The notes under the pieces: generated by a model
What the model was told of the DNA's origin: nothing
The model's database searches: none
Seen by the model: only the letters and a program-made list of their open reading frames with translations
Made by a program: the position numbers and the translations under genes
Shown: positions 33,025 to 42,117 of the stretch, one piece after another
How the letters are laid out: every line of letters begins with the position of its first letter
How positions within the stretch are numbered: the first letter of the stretch is position 1
Assembly (NCBI RefSeq): GCF_040096355.1
Contig: NZ_JBBMEX010000010.1
Location: 40,919-104,918, forward strand
Source of the DNA: Maccoyibacter intestinihominis
GTDB taxonomy: Bacteria > Bacillota > Clostridia > Lachnospirales > Lachnospiraceae
Reading direction: 5' to 3'
DNA: 64,000 bases

Positions 33025-35001
33025 CTAGAGCATGCCCTCTTTGATCACATCGTGGTCCCTTAAGATTTTTTCTACGACCGTTCCTTTTACGACGCGAAGC
33101 AATGGTTTCTTTAACACATTGAGTGGTCCCGGCAGGGAAATCTCTAATGGGGATTTTCCATCCATCAGTTTTACACTGCTGTCTAAAAGTTCGCGGATGT
33201 CATAGACACTGCCCCATACCTCCGGCACACCACGGTCTACACCGAGAAGTCCATAGACTGCTTCCATTGCGGTTCTGACCGAATACTCTGTTGTAAATAC
33301 CGTATCTCTCGGTGTCTCGGTAAACTGTCCTAAAAATGCGAAGTTGACACATCCATCCGGGATGACATCCGGGCGGTCGCCCTTGGTCCTTGGCATAAAG
33401 AATGCTGTAATGTATGGCATCATGGTCGGTACGGAAACGGCACTGTTTTCTGCAAGATCATCGATCTGGTCTGTCGGAACTCCGATATGATACAGCCACT
33501 CCTGTGTAATCTCTTTACCGGTACAGTCTTTCATCGGTTTCTTAATATAATCTCCCGGAACATCCGTAAAGAGTCCGTATACCCAGACGCATACTTTGTC
33601 TTTGTCCTGATCTTTGAACTGTCCCTGACGATTGATCGTCCAGCTTAACAGCCAGCTGGAATCCTGACAGCTTACAATACCACCGGTGACTACTTTTCCG
33701 CTTCTCGGATCACGTTTGCAGATGTTCGTAATATAAGGAATGATTTTATCATCCAATGTGGTGATCGTTGCAGACTCCCAGTTTGTCTTTGCTACATCTG
33801 AGCAGAATTTTTCCGGATGACCGAATGCCGGGTCCTGTTTTGCGATATTCTTCCAGAGGTTCCAGCAGCCGCTTGTTCTGACTTCTGCATCTCCGTTCGG
33901 TGCATGGTTCTGATCACCGTAGATCGTACCCTCTGTACAGCTTCCGTTGGTTACAAAGACTAAATCGTTTTCTGTCAGCATAATGCCGTTTTCTACGCCT
34001 TTGACTTTACACTCAATAGTTTTTGCAATTTTCTTATTGCCTTCAAATTCAAAAATAACATTGGTTACTTCCGTATTGAACTGGAAGTCTACGCCCGCAT
34101 CCTCAAGATATTTCTGCATCGGAAGGATCAGGGAATCATATTGGTTGTACTTTGTAAATTTTAATGCACTGAAATCCGGAAGTCCTGCAATATGATGGAT
34201 AAATCTCTGGAAGTAGAGCTTCATCTCTAAGGCACTGTGCCAGTTTTCAAACGCAAACATGGTTCTCCAATAGAGCCAGAACGTGGAGTTAAATACTTCT
34301 TCGTCAAATACATCTTCGATCGTTTTATCATACAGATCTTCATCCTTGGTCATGAACAGCTTCATGATCTCCATGCAGCCCTTCTGGCTTAAGTTAAATT
34401 TACCGTCTGTGTGCGCATCTTCGCCGCGGTTTACGGTTGCACGGCACAGCGAGTAATTCGGGTCTTCTTTATTCAACCAGTAATATTCATCTAACACGGA
34501 TATGCCCGGTGTCTCAATGGAAGGAATACTGCGGAACAAATCCCACAGACATTCAAAATGATTTTCCATCTCACGTCCGCCACGCATCACATAACCTCTG
34601 GTCGGGTCAAAAATACCATCACAGGCACCGCCTGCAATATCCATTGCTTCTAAAATATGGATATGGGAACCCGGCATCTGTCCGTCTCTTACCAAGAAAC
34701 ATGCCGTTGCCAATGCTGCTAATCCGCTTCCTACGATGTAGGCATTCTTCTCATCTACACCCTCCGGCTTTTTCGGACGGGCAAATGCCTCGTAGTTACC
34801 ATTGGTATAATAAATTCCCTTGCTGTTCTTTTCATGTTTTCCAAGTTCTGTATTACGATACTCTTCTTTTCCGGAATTACTTTTATTTTTCTTTGTCGTT
34901 TTAGTCTCCGGCTTCTTATGATTTTTTGCTGCTACGGCTGCAACACCTGCACCTGCTGCAAGTGCTGCCACACCAATTCTAATACCTGTTTTTTTACTCA
35001 T
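33025..35001 (-). CDS. ohyA: Oleate hydratase (myosin-cross-reactive antigen family) with N-terminal membrane anchor
   Basis: This FAD-dependent enzyme hydrates the cis-9 double bond of unsaturated fatty acids such as oleate to 10-hydroxy fatty acids, a common gut-bacterial detoxification reaction. The FAD-binding GSGLAALATACFLVRDG lies near residues 84-100, with EAMDIAGGACDG and RGGREMENHFECLWDLF following. The C-terminus continues through GQFTETPRDTVFTTEYS. The length is 658 residues, whereas family members are usually about 560-590. The extra N-terminus has a hydrophobic stretch (IGVAALAAGAGVAAVAA, about 7-23) and a Lys-rich linker, so it may tether the enzyme to the membrane. The ATG at 35001 follows AGGTGG. 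A TetR regulator is just upstream. Confidence 0.93.
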   Translation of the reverse strand: MSKKTGIRIGVAALAAGAGVAAVAAKNHKKPETKTTKKNKSNSGKEEYRNTELGKHEKNSKGIYYTNGNYEAFARPKKPEGVDEKNAYIVGSGLAALATACFLVRDGQMPGSHIHILEAMDIAGGACDGIFDPTRGYVMRGGREMENHFECLWDLFRSIPSIETPGISVLDEYYWLNKEDPNYSLCRATVNRGEDAHTDGKFNLSQKGCMEIMKLFMTKDEDLYDKTIEDVFDEEVFNSTFWLYWRTMFAFENWHSALEMKLYFQRFIHHIAGLPDFSALKFTKYNQYDSLILPMQKYLEDAGVDFQFNTEVTNVIFEFEGNKKIAKTIECKVKGVENGIMLTENDLVFVTNGSCTEGTIYGDQNHAPNGDAEVRTSGCWNLWKNIAKQDPAFGHPEKFCSDVAKTNWESATITTLDDKIIPYITNICKRDPRSGKVVTGGIVSCQDSSWLLSWTINRQGQFKDQDKDKVCVWVYGLFTDVPGDYIKKPMKDCTGKEITQEWLYHIGVPTDQIDDLAENSAVSVPTMMPYITAFFMPRTKGDRPDVIPDGCVNFAFLGQFTETPRDTVFTTEYSVRTAMEAVYGLLGVDRGVPEVWGSVYDIRELLDSSVKLMDGKSPLEISLPGPLNVLKKPLLRVVKGTVVEKILRDHDVIKEGML

Positions 35002-35084
35002 AAAAAATTCCACCTTTCTTCTGTCGGCTTCTGATTTTTCTTTTCAACTTCATCCTATTCCTCTCCGCCTTTTTTTCCAACTTA

Positions 35085-35128
35085 CAAAAAAGGCAGAATG
35101 ATAAATTTTTTATCATTCTACCCTTTTT
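35085..35128 (-). terminator. Terminator between the TetR gene and oleate hydratase
   Basis: Minus-strand arms AGAATGATAAA and TTTATCATTCT with flanking GGG/CC pairs form a long stem ending in TTTTTT. It separates the upstream TetR gene from ohyA, so ohyA should have its own promoter at 35003-35085. Confidence 0.8.
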
Positions 35129-35136
35129 GATAAGAT

Positions 35137-35703
35137 TCATCCTTTTTTATTCTGCTCAAAATTCTGAATTGAATTCGTGATATTGCCATGTAACATCACA
35201 CTCATTCTTTCCACAATCTCATGATAGTCTTCTTTCATCCCCTGCTTGATCCAGTCCAGCATCAGACCGACAAAGCCGTATTTGTGAAAATCTGCAATAA
35301 AACTTTTATTTTCCTCCGATAAACCTGTTCCCTTGCTCTTTTCCTCTACTACGCCGATGATCAGTTCATAAGTCAGCTTGTACAGATAATTCTCTATTTT
35401 TTCTTTGCTGACAGAATGGTATACATTGGTAATAAACGGTTTATTTTTCAATACCACTTCAAAAATCTGCTCTAAGCCTTCCTGCCAGGTATCATAGGTG
35501 CGCTTGTCCTGTAAAGCACGTTTTCCATCCTCTACACACGCCCACTCCGCCAGATCGTAGATGTCCTGAAAATGATAATAAAAAGTCATCCGGCTGATCC
35601 CGCAATCCGTTGTCAGGTCATTGATCGTAATTTTGTCCAAAGGTTTGCTTAACAGCAATTTTTTCAGTGATTCCTCTAATGCCCGCTTGGTTGTATTTGA
35701 CAT
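35137..35703 (-). CDS. TetR/AcrR-family regulator (probable regulator of ohyA)
   Basis: A 188-residue TetR protein. The helix-turn-helix is DKITINDLTTDCGISRMTFYYHF (about 23-45, DNA-recognition helix GISRMTFYYHF). The C-terminal half resembles the TetR_C domain of DhaS-type regulators (LKNKPFITNVYHS, FHKYGFVGLMLDWIKQGMKED). It is directly upstream of oleate hydratase and separated from it by a terminator, which suggests it represses ohyA or responds to fatty acids; this is inference from position. The ribosome binding site (AGGAG) is close to the ATG. It may also be reached by read-through from the solute-binding protein gene. Confidence 0.85.
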   Translation of the reverse strand: MSNTTKRALEESLKKLLLSKPLDKITINDLTTDCGISRMTFYYHFQDIYDLAEWACVEDGKRALQDKRTYDTWQEGLEQIFEVVLKNKPFITNVYHSVSKEKIENYLYKLTYELIIGVVEEKSKGTGLSEENKSFIADFHKYGFVGLMLDWIKQGMKEDYHEIVERMSVMLHGNITNSIQNFEQNKKG

Positions 35704-35743
35704 AGCTCCTGTCCCTTCCCATGGCGTAACTTACCGCTTAGTA

Positions 35744-37030
35744 CTATTCCTCTTCTTCCTCTTCCGGCAAATCCCAACCCGGATTCTCTTTGTCTGCGAT
35801 CTGGGCGATCACGTCTGCTAACTCCACATCACTTCTCAACGTCTGTACTGCGGACAGATTGACCGGTATAACACCACTCATGTCATAATGCATCTGCTGG
35901 GAATCGGCACTTCCAAGATAGGTTGCTAATGCGATCGTCATTTCAAAATTCTCACAGTCCGGATTGACTCCGATACATTTTGCTTCTGTCACACACTTCA
36001 TCTGCTTTGTCATTCCATCTATAGTAAAAACAGGAAGTGCTGCCACTCCGAGATTTTCTCCTAAGGCTTCTTTCATCTTGTCATAAGCTGACGCATCCTG
36101 TACTGCTGCCTGTACGGTTCCGTCTTTCAGTCCTGTGATCCCCGCATTTCCATCGGTATCGTTTAATACCTGCGGATTGGAACGGAATGTTGCAAGCCAT
36201 GCATCTACTGTTTCCTTTGCTAATGGCTCGGATTCCTTCTGCTCGCCATTTTCTGACTGTGTGTTATCCTGTGTGGATTCTTCCGGCTGCGCTGCATCCG
36301 TTTGTGTGTTGTCCTGTGCTGCGTCATCTGTCTGAGTATTATCTTTTGTGCCGTCTTCTGTACCGTCTGTTCCGTTTTCATCCTGCTCCGGCACCTCTAC
36401 GACATCCTGTGCCTGATAAAACGCGTTTCGATAGTTCTCATCGTCTAATGGATATGCCAGCACTCCTTTTGCAAGAATCGTATCTAAATTCTGCACATCC
36501 TCTTGGGATAATGTTCTCTTATCATAATATAAAACATATGGGTTTGCCTCTACCGGGATTCCATATACTTTCTGCGCATATTTCGACAGATCACCAATGC
36601 TCGTTGCATTCGAGGAAAGTACATAATCTTCGGTCTCTCCCCAAAGTCTTGTCAAAAGACGGCTCTCGACAAGTTCTGCGGTCTGTGCACTGTTAAAAAT
36701 AAAAATATCCGGTGCTTTCTCGCGGTTTTCTTCCATCTTCTTTGCCGCTTTTTCTTCTGTATAGGCTGCATACTTAAATTCTAATTCTGCATCCTGATGT
36801 TTTGCCGCAAACATATCACATCTAGTCTTTAACCAGCTTCCCTTTTCATCTGACAGATCTGCTTTGCTTCCCCAAATCGTAAACTGATATACCGGTTTTG
36901 CTTCTTCGGTCTCTGTCTCTTCTCCGTTTTTATTTTTGGATGATTCTTTATTCCCTGATTTCCCACAGGCAGCCACTGCTACCGTCATCATAACGAGGAC
37001 AAGGAACATTGCGAATAATCTTTTTTTCAT
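35744..37030 (-). CDS. Extracellular solute-binding lipoprotein (family 1-like), orphan
   Basis: This 428-residue lipoprotein has the lipobox VAAC (cysteine about 22) and a periplasmic-binding-protein fold of the sugar-binding type: YQFTIWGSKADLSDEKGSWLKTR near 49, then APDIFIFNSAQTAELV near 105. An unusual low-complexity insert, rich in Asp/Thr/Asn/Gln/Glu (DNTQTD units, about residues 210-265), interrupts the second half. The C-terminus is acidic (EEEEEE). No permease or ATPase gene is adjacent, and a LacI regulator is divergent. It could serve an ABC importer encoded elsewhere or act as a sensor. Confidence 0.75.
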   Translation of the reverse strand: MKKRLFAMFLVLVMMTVAVAACGKSGNKESSKNKNGEETETEEAKPVYQFTIWGSKADLSDEKGSWLKTRCDMFAAKHQDAELEFKYAAYTEEKAAKKMEENREKAPDIFIFNSAQTAELVESRLLTRLWGETEDYVLSSNATSIGDLSKYAQKVYGIPVEANPYVLYYDKRTLSQEDVQNLDTILAKGVLAYPLDDENYRNAFYQAQDVVEVPEQDENGTDGTEDGTKDNTQTDDAAQDNTQTDAAQPEESTQDNTQSENGEQKESEPLAKETVDAWLATFRSNPQVLNDTDGNAGITGLKDGTVQAAVQDASAYDKMKEALGENLGVAALPVFTIDGMTKQMKCVTEAKCIGVNPDCENFEMTIALATYLGSADSQQMHYDMSGVIPVNLSAVQTLRSDVELADVIAQIADKENPGWDLPEEEEEE

Positions 37031-37232
37031 GATCGATACCTCATTCTATGATTTCTTTTTTACCGAACTATCATACACCTTTTTCGCCTTTTTTGCTACT
37101 CCTATTTCCCTATCTTAAGAAAAAGACAAAAATTTCGCGCTTTTCTTTCCATTTGCATCATTTTAGTGCTATAATGAAATAAAGTATACTGTTACAGCAC
37201 ATTTGTTTTATTTTTTTCAAAGGAGGAGGACA

Positions 37233-38228
37233 ATGACTACCATCAAAGACATTGCAGACCGCCTTGGCATCTCACTCAGCACGGTCTCCAAGGGTTTAAA
37301 TGGTGCGAACGATATCAGCGAGGAGCTTCGCCAGCTTGTCTTAGATACAGCGGTTGAAATGGGTTATCAGACAAAGAAAATGAAAAAGGAGGAGTTCAAA
37401 AAACTCTGCCTTTTTATTAAAAATATGGATTACGAATCTCCGGAGGATTTCGGCTATGACATTATTCTGGGTTTTAAACAATCCGCTTTCCGGGACAATT
37501 GGAACGTCGATGTGATTCCGGTTACCCCTGATTTTCAGCTTTCTGAGAAATATGACACCTATATGCTTAAAAACGGATACAGCGGTGCATTTTTTGTCGG
37601 CTTTTCACTCCACGACACCTGGCTAGACCAGTTGCGGGATACGAAGATTCCTGCCGTCTTATTCGATAATTATATTCCGAACAATCCTCATGTTTCCTAT
37701 ATCGGAACGGATAATGATGAGGGTATTGATGCTGCGATCGAGCATCTCTATCAGCTTGGTCACAGAAAGATCGCCTTTTTGAACGGTCCGTCTTATTCAA
37801 TGATCTCTAAGAGCCGTCATCAGGCGTTTATCGACAGTATGGAAAAACATGATCTGATCGTACATCCTGAACTGGCTGTCTATGGTGATTTCTCTTCGGA
37901 AACTGCCAGCGAGCATGTTCCGAATTTCTTAGCCAGTGGTGTCAGTGCGATCCTTTGCAGCAGCGATGTCATTGCAAGCGGAGTCTTCTCGGAATGTCAG
38001 TGCCGCGGATGCCGCATCCCAACCGATGTCAGCGTTATCGGTTTTGACGATCTGCCGATCTCTTCTACCTTACATCCGCTTCTGACTACGATCCGTCAGG
38101 ACAGACTGGAGTTAGGAAGAACCGGTTATTTTTCTTTAAATTCCATGCTGCACGGTGTAGCACTCAGCAGGACACTTCTGCATCCTGAATTAGTAGTGCG
38201 TGCTTCTACGGCAAAACGGACAAAATAA
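37233..38228 (+). CDS. LacI-family transcriptional regulator
   Basis: This 331-residue repressor has the LacI N-terminal helix-turn-helix (TTIKDIADRLGISLSTVSKGLNG, 2-24, with the hinge residues after 45) and a periplasmic-binding-protein-like sensor domain. The ATG at 37233 follows AGGAGGAGG by about 4 bases; the extended upstream frame contains the ribosome binding site and should be discarded. It is divergent from the solute-binding lipoprotein across a 200-base region with a TATAAT -10, so carbohydrate control of that gene is plausible. No ligand can be named. Confidence 0.92.
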   Translation: MTTIKDIADRLGISLSTVSKGLNGANDISEELRQLVLDTAVEMGYQTKKMKKEEFKKLCLFIKNMDYESPEDFGYDIILGFKQSAFRDNWNVDVIPVTPDFQLSEKYDTYMLKNGYSGAFFVGFSLHDTWLDQLRDTKIPAVLFDNYIPNNPHVSYIGTDNDEGIDAAIEHLYQLGHRKIAFLNGPSYSMISKSRHQAFIDSMEKHDLIVHPELAVYGDFSSETASEHVPNFLASGVSAILCSSDVIASGVFSECQCRGCRIPTDVSVIGFDDLPISSTLHPLLTTIRQDRLELGRTGYFSLNSMLHGVALSRTLLHPELVVRASTAKRTK

Positions 38229-38248
38229 AACACTTCACAAAGCACAAT

Positions 38249-38287
38249 AAAGGCGGCCTGAGCAAATTCTCAAGCCGCCTTTTTTCT
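38249..38287. terminator. Terminator after the LacI regulator
   Basis: AAAGGCGGC-TGAG pairs with CTCA-GCCGCCTTTTTT on the plus strand, between convergent genes. Confidence 0.9.
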
Positions 38288-38321
38288 CTTATTTTTTCAT
38301 ATCAGCTTCCTGCTGCAATTC

Positions 38322-41300
38322 CTATTTCTTTGTTGTTACTTTCACACTCTTGCTCCAGTCGGAATAATATTTCTGTTTTCCAACTGTTTTATAGGTACGG
38401 ATTCTTACATAGTATTTCTTCTTTGCTTTTAACTTGGAAATCGTCTTCTTTGTCGTACTGTTCTTGTTCACAGTCACGGTCTTATTTCCACTCTTGAACT
38501 TGCTGTCTGTGGAATACTGGATCTGATAACCTTTTGTCTGTGTGGACTGTTTTTTCCATTTTGCTTCAAATCCTTTTTTCTTAGCACTCACTTTAGAAAG
38601 TTTTGTGCTCTTCGGATTGATCGTATAGCTTAAGGTCTTACTTCCTGAATACTTGCTTCCCTTGAAAGTAATCTTCACTTCATAGGTTCCGACATTTTTT
38701 CTGCCACTTGGCAATTTTACCTTATAATCCGTGTTTACCTTCAGCTCTTTTCCTTTGCTGTCCTTAACGGTCACGGACGGTGTCTGCTTCTTGCCATTAT
38801 AGGTATATTTTGTCTTTGATAATTTTATCTTTGATACCTTGGCAATCTTCACCGTTTTGGTCGTTGTCCCACACCGTGTACATGTGCTTGTAATCTTTCC
38901 ATCCTTGCTTGCAGTTGCTTTCTGTGTCTTTGTTGTGGTGCTGTGACCTTTTGCTGCAATACTCTTTCCTGTGGAAAGTTTTTTATTACAGATCTTACAG
39001 TAAGTATCTCCCGTATAGCCTGCTGTTGTACAGGTTGCCGCTTTTTGATCGCGTACTTCTGCGCTGTGGCCTTTTGCTGCAATGCTCTTTCCTGTGGAAA
39101 GTTTCGTATTACAGATCTTACAGTAAGTATCTCCCGTATAGCCTGCTGTTTCACAGGTTGCCGCTTTCTGGTTTCGCACTTCTGTACTGGTATGTTTGCA
39201 TGTCTGTCCCGGATCTGACGGATCCGTACTTCCACCGGAAGTAGATTTGGATGCCTCTGCCGTATTACCATAAGCTCCCATATTTGCCCTGTTTCCATTT
39301 GGAGACGGCTCATTCGCATAAGCCGCTGATGCTTCTCCTGCATCAATGCATGGACTTGTCACGGTATCTTTTACCCATGTCGTACCATTCCATCTTCCTG
39401 CTGCGGATTTCAGATGGAAATCTCCACTTGCTGCATCTGCAAAACATGGATCTTTTGTGATACAGCCTGTGCCATAATCACTTAAGCTGTCATCTTTTGC
39501 TGTTCCATACAGGCAGGAGTATGTGATATTTTTTCCTTTATCTTCCTGCGCATTCGTTCCCTGCAACTCCAGAGTGTTTGTATTCCCCGCGATAATACTG
39601 TTTTTAATAACCGGTAATACATGACATCCGTATAAGATACCTGTATTACATCCTACAATCGTCAGATGATCCAACTGCATCTGCTTTCCTGCATTTTCTA
39701 TAGCACTCTCACTCTCATCAAGACTTGAGACATATGCCGTAATACCCACTCCCTTTGTAAAGTTATAAATCCGGCAGTTTGACACTTCTACTAATGTCGC
39801 TACATCCGGATAATAATTTGTCCAGAGATAAATACCACAATCGCTGCTTTCTCCGTCTCTCACTCTTCCTGCAATAGACACATTCTGAAGCTCTATCCGG
39901 CTCGCTATGGATCCATCCGATGATCCACCCCTGATATTGATATTAAGTCCCTTTTCAACGTCTTTCATCTGGCAATCTTTCATATACAGAGTTGCCGGTA
40001 GTTCCTTTATCGGCTTAGTATTTATTTCAACTAATTTCGGACTGATGGTAATCTTTTTTTCAAATGTACAATTTTCAAAGATAGTTTCCGCACTTGCATC
40101 TTCATAGTTTCCATCTGTCCATGCTCCATTCAGATAGATATAATTTGCATAATAGCCATTCTCTCCAATAAAATGGATCGGCCGTGCTTTCGTTCCCTTT
40201 GCAATGAGTTTTCCTGTAGACTCTACCGTCAGATCTTTCATATAACAGGTTACGCCCGGTGCAATGGTCACTGTTCGTGCATTATCAACAGTCGGACCCT
40301 GCAAACGGTATGCCAGTCCTTCAATTTTTCCAAGATAACCGGTCTGTCCGGTAATCGTTTCCGGCTGCTCCGGTGTCGATCTTACTACTTCCGCATATTT
40401 TCCTATGTCTGCACCGTAGTTACAAGTATTTGCCGCATAGGCCTTTGTTTGATCCGCATTAACATTTGCACCAATTCTGATCTTCAATGGTGCATACTGG
40501 TTTGCATTTTCTCCGGTTGCATCCGTATTCCCAATAAAGTGATTACCTTCCACTTCATAAGTTGCACATCCGCCTCTTAACCAACATGCCGGTCCTTTTA
40601 ACTCATTGCCAGTTGTATTATGAAATGTATTATTTCTGACAACCGCGTTCGCAGACCATTCAATATAACTCATTCCCTCAGAAATCGTATTATTGTAATA
40701 TCCGTCTGACTCAAAATTGTTGCCTTCAACCAGGCAGGATAAATTCTCCGGATAGACATACTCCGTTCCTGTAGATTCTAAAGCTCGCCCCATTCCACGA
40801 AATGTTGAATTGGTTACCTTAACCTCCACTTTCCTGTCCATGGCATGGAAATAGATTGCCGAACTTCCATCCACTAATGAAGTCCCTGCTGCCGTTTTTG
40901 CCGCAACCACCTCACTGCTGTCAAAGGTACACTGATTTACTGTAAGATTAAAATTCCTATCCGTCTCATCAGATGTACTGTCTACGGATAACATTCCTTC
41001 CACATCACTTGCTAAATATTCTCCACCGTTGATAAACTGACAATATTCAAAGGTTGCACCTTCACAGGTCCGCTCTGTATCTTCCTCTATCTGTGTATCA
41101 AATATAATCCCTGCCCAATTCTCATCATTTGTATCATTTTTAAAAATGATCGGTTCTTCTGCCGTTCCCTTTGCAGTAAGAGAACCATACAGAATCCTAA
41201 GACCTGATGCAGATTTTACATCTGTTTGGTCAATCTTACCATGAGAAGTATTCCCCTGTCCGAAACAGATCGTCGTTCCCGGATCGATCGTTAGATCTCC

Positions 41301-41627
41301 GATAATTACAGGGTTAATCAGGGTAGAATCCGTTATAATATAATAGATATTATCCTTTGTCCAGTGCTGTGAACCCTCAATCCTTCCATAAACCAGTACT
41401 GTATTTTTTTCATCCGCAGACTCTGCTTTAACCTCCGTAGTCTCTACTTCCGGTGCTTCTGCTCCCGTTGCTTTAACCTCCGTAGTCTCTGCTTTCGGTT
41501 CATCTGTCTCTGCTGTCTTTTCCTGTGCTTCCTGCGGTGTGTCCGCATATGCCAGAACCGGGCACATGGTGAATACCAGTGCAAACGCCAGACCTGCTGA
41601 AAGTATCTTTTTCATAAAGCCTTTCAT
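38322..41627 (-). CDS. Large secreted beta-helix surface protein with Cys repeats and FN3 end
   Basis: This 1101-residue exported protein has a signal peptide (MKGFMKKILSAGLAFALVFT, cleavage near AYA). A Glu/Thr-rich spacer with repeated EVKAE units is followed by a long parallel beta-helix-like region (about 75-780; many short Asn/Val/Thr strands, with GDLTIDPGTTICFG and CQFINGGEY typical of pectate-lyase-like or right-handed helix folds). Two near-identical Cys repeats follow (CETAGYTGDTYCKICNTK, about 815-900), then a KSKIKLSKTKYTYNGK region of MBG-like beta domains and a C-terminal fibronectin-III-like domain. No LPXTG or choline-binding motif is seen. The function is unknown; a role in carbohydrate or host-surface contact is inferred from the fold. 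Confidence 0.72.
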   Translation of the reverse strand: MKGFMKKILSAGLAFALVFTMCPVLAYADTPQEAQEKTAETDEPKAETTEVKATGAEAPEVETTEVKAESADEKNTVLVYGRIEGSQHWTKDNIYYIITDSTLINPVIIGDLTIDPGTTICFGQGNTSHGKIDQTDVKSASGLRILYGSLTAKGTAEEPIIFKNDTNDENWAGIIFDTQIEEDTERTCEGATFEYCQFINGGEYLASDVEGMLSVDSTSDETDRNFNLTVNQCTFDSSEVVAAKTAAGTSLVDGSSAIYFHAMDRKVEVKVTNSTFRGMGRALESTGTEYVYPENLSCLVEGNNFESDGYYNNTISEGMSYIEWSANAVVRNNTFHNTTGNELKGPACWLRGGCATYEVEGNHFIGNTDATGENANQYAPLKIRIGANVNADQTKAYAANTCNYGADIGKYAEVVRSTPEQPETITGQTGYLGKIEGLAYRLQGPTVDNARTVTIAPGVTCYMKDLTVESTGKLIAKGTKARPIHFIGENGYYANYIYLNGAWTDGNYEDASAETIFENCTFEKKITISPKLVEINTKPIKELPATLYMKDCQMKDVEKGLNINIRGGSSDGSIASRIELQNVSIAGRVRDGESSDCGIYLWTNYYPDVATLVEVSNCRIYNFTKGVGITAYVSSLDESESAIENAGKQMQLDHLTIVGCNTGILYGCHVLPVIKNSIIAGNTNTLELQGTNAQEDKGKNITYSCLYGTAKDDSLSDYGTGCITKDPCFADAASGDFHLKSAAGRWNGTTWVKDTVTSPCIDAGEASAAYANEPSPNGNRANMGAYGNTAEASKSTSGGSTDPSDPGQTCKHTSTEVRNQKAATCETAGYTGDTYCKICNTKLSTGKSIAAKGHSAEVRDQKAATCTTAGYTGDTYCKICNKKLSTGKSIAAKGHSTTTKTQKATASKDGKITSTCTRCGTTTKTVKIAKVSKIKLSKTKYTYNGKKQTPSVTVKDSKGKELKVNTDYKVKLPSGRKNVGTYEVKITFKGSKYSGSKTLSYTINPKSTKLSKVSAKKKGFEAKWKKQSTQTKGYQIQYSTDSKFKSGNKTVTVNKNSTTKKTISKLKAKKKYYVRIRTYKTVGKQKYYSDWSKSVKVTTKK
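38950..39180 (-). repeat. Near-identical ~120-base tandem repeat inside the surface gene
   Basis: Two copies (38950-39059 and 39070-39179) encode the GYTGDTYCKIC module and adjacent AAKGHS segment. They share long identical stretches, for example TATCTCCCGTATAGCCTGCT. Such near-identity suggests recent duplication or gene conversion. Confidence 0.8.
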
Positions 41628-41794
41628 ATGCTCCCTCCTTTTCTTTGTTTCATATGATTATTCATAATATAGCTTTTGCCCTTCTATTTGTGCGTATTAT
41701 AATATGAAGCTGTTAGATTTGCGAGAGAATTTCCGTTTTAGTCATTGACTGTTTTGGTAATTCAGGGAATTGCTATACAAGAAAAAGAATGCAC

Positions 41795-41822
41795 AAAAAA
41801 AAGCACGCATAAAATGCATACT
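41795..41822 (-). terminator. Terminator of the Tyr-Leu tRNA operon
   Basis: On the minus strand GTATGCA / TGCGTGC (seven pairs including G-U) is followed by TTTTTTTT, 20 bases after tRNA-Leu. Confidence 0.75.
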
Positions 41823-41844
41823 TTCTTATTGCTTTCAATTATCA

Positions 41845-41928
41845 TGCCGGCGATCGGAATCGAACCGATACTGTGTTTCCACAACAGGATTTTAAGTCCT
41901 GCGCGTCTGCCAGTTCCGCCACGCCGGC
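41845..41928 (-). tRNA. tRNA-Leu (anticodon TAA)
   Basis: 84 bases with a long variable arm: acceptor GCCGGCG/CGCCGGC, anticodon stem CAGGA/TCCTG with loop CTTAAAA, T-stem ATCGG/CCGAT, discriminator A. It is the second gene of the cluster after tRNA-Tyr. Confidence 0.96.
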
Positions 41929-41932
41929 AAAA

Positions 41933-42014
41933 TGGATGGAGGTGGATTCGAACCACCGAAGCAATATGCAGCAGATTTACAGTCTGTCCCCTTTGGCCAC
42001 TCGGGAATCCATCC
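41933..42014 (-). tRNA. tRNA-Tyr (anticodon GTA)
   Basis: 82 bases with a long variable arm: acceptor GGATGGA/TCCATCC, anticodon loop CTGTAAA flanked by CAGA/TCTG, T-loop TTCGAAT, discriminator A. Confidence 0.96.
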
Positions 42015-42053
42015 ATTTCATTGTCATTTCAAAATCTGCCCTGACAATGAGAT

Positions 42054-42082
42054 ATTATATCATATGAATTTTTCCGATGCAA
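42054..42082 (-). promoter_or_regulatory. Promoter of the Tyr-Leu tRNA operon
   Basis: TTGCAT (42077-42082) and a perfect TATAAT (42054-42059) are separated by 17 bases on the minus strand, about 40 bases upstream of tRNA-Tyr. Confidence 0.88.
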
Positions 42083-42117
42083 GATATAATTTTTATTTTT
42101 TCAAATTTTTTTGTCCT

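Noticed and set aside
38950..39180. Tandem near-identical repeats suggesting a CRISPR array
   Set aside because: They are in frame inside a coding gene, have two copies only, and show no regular repeat-spacer pattern.
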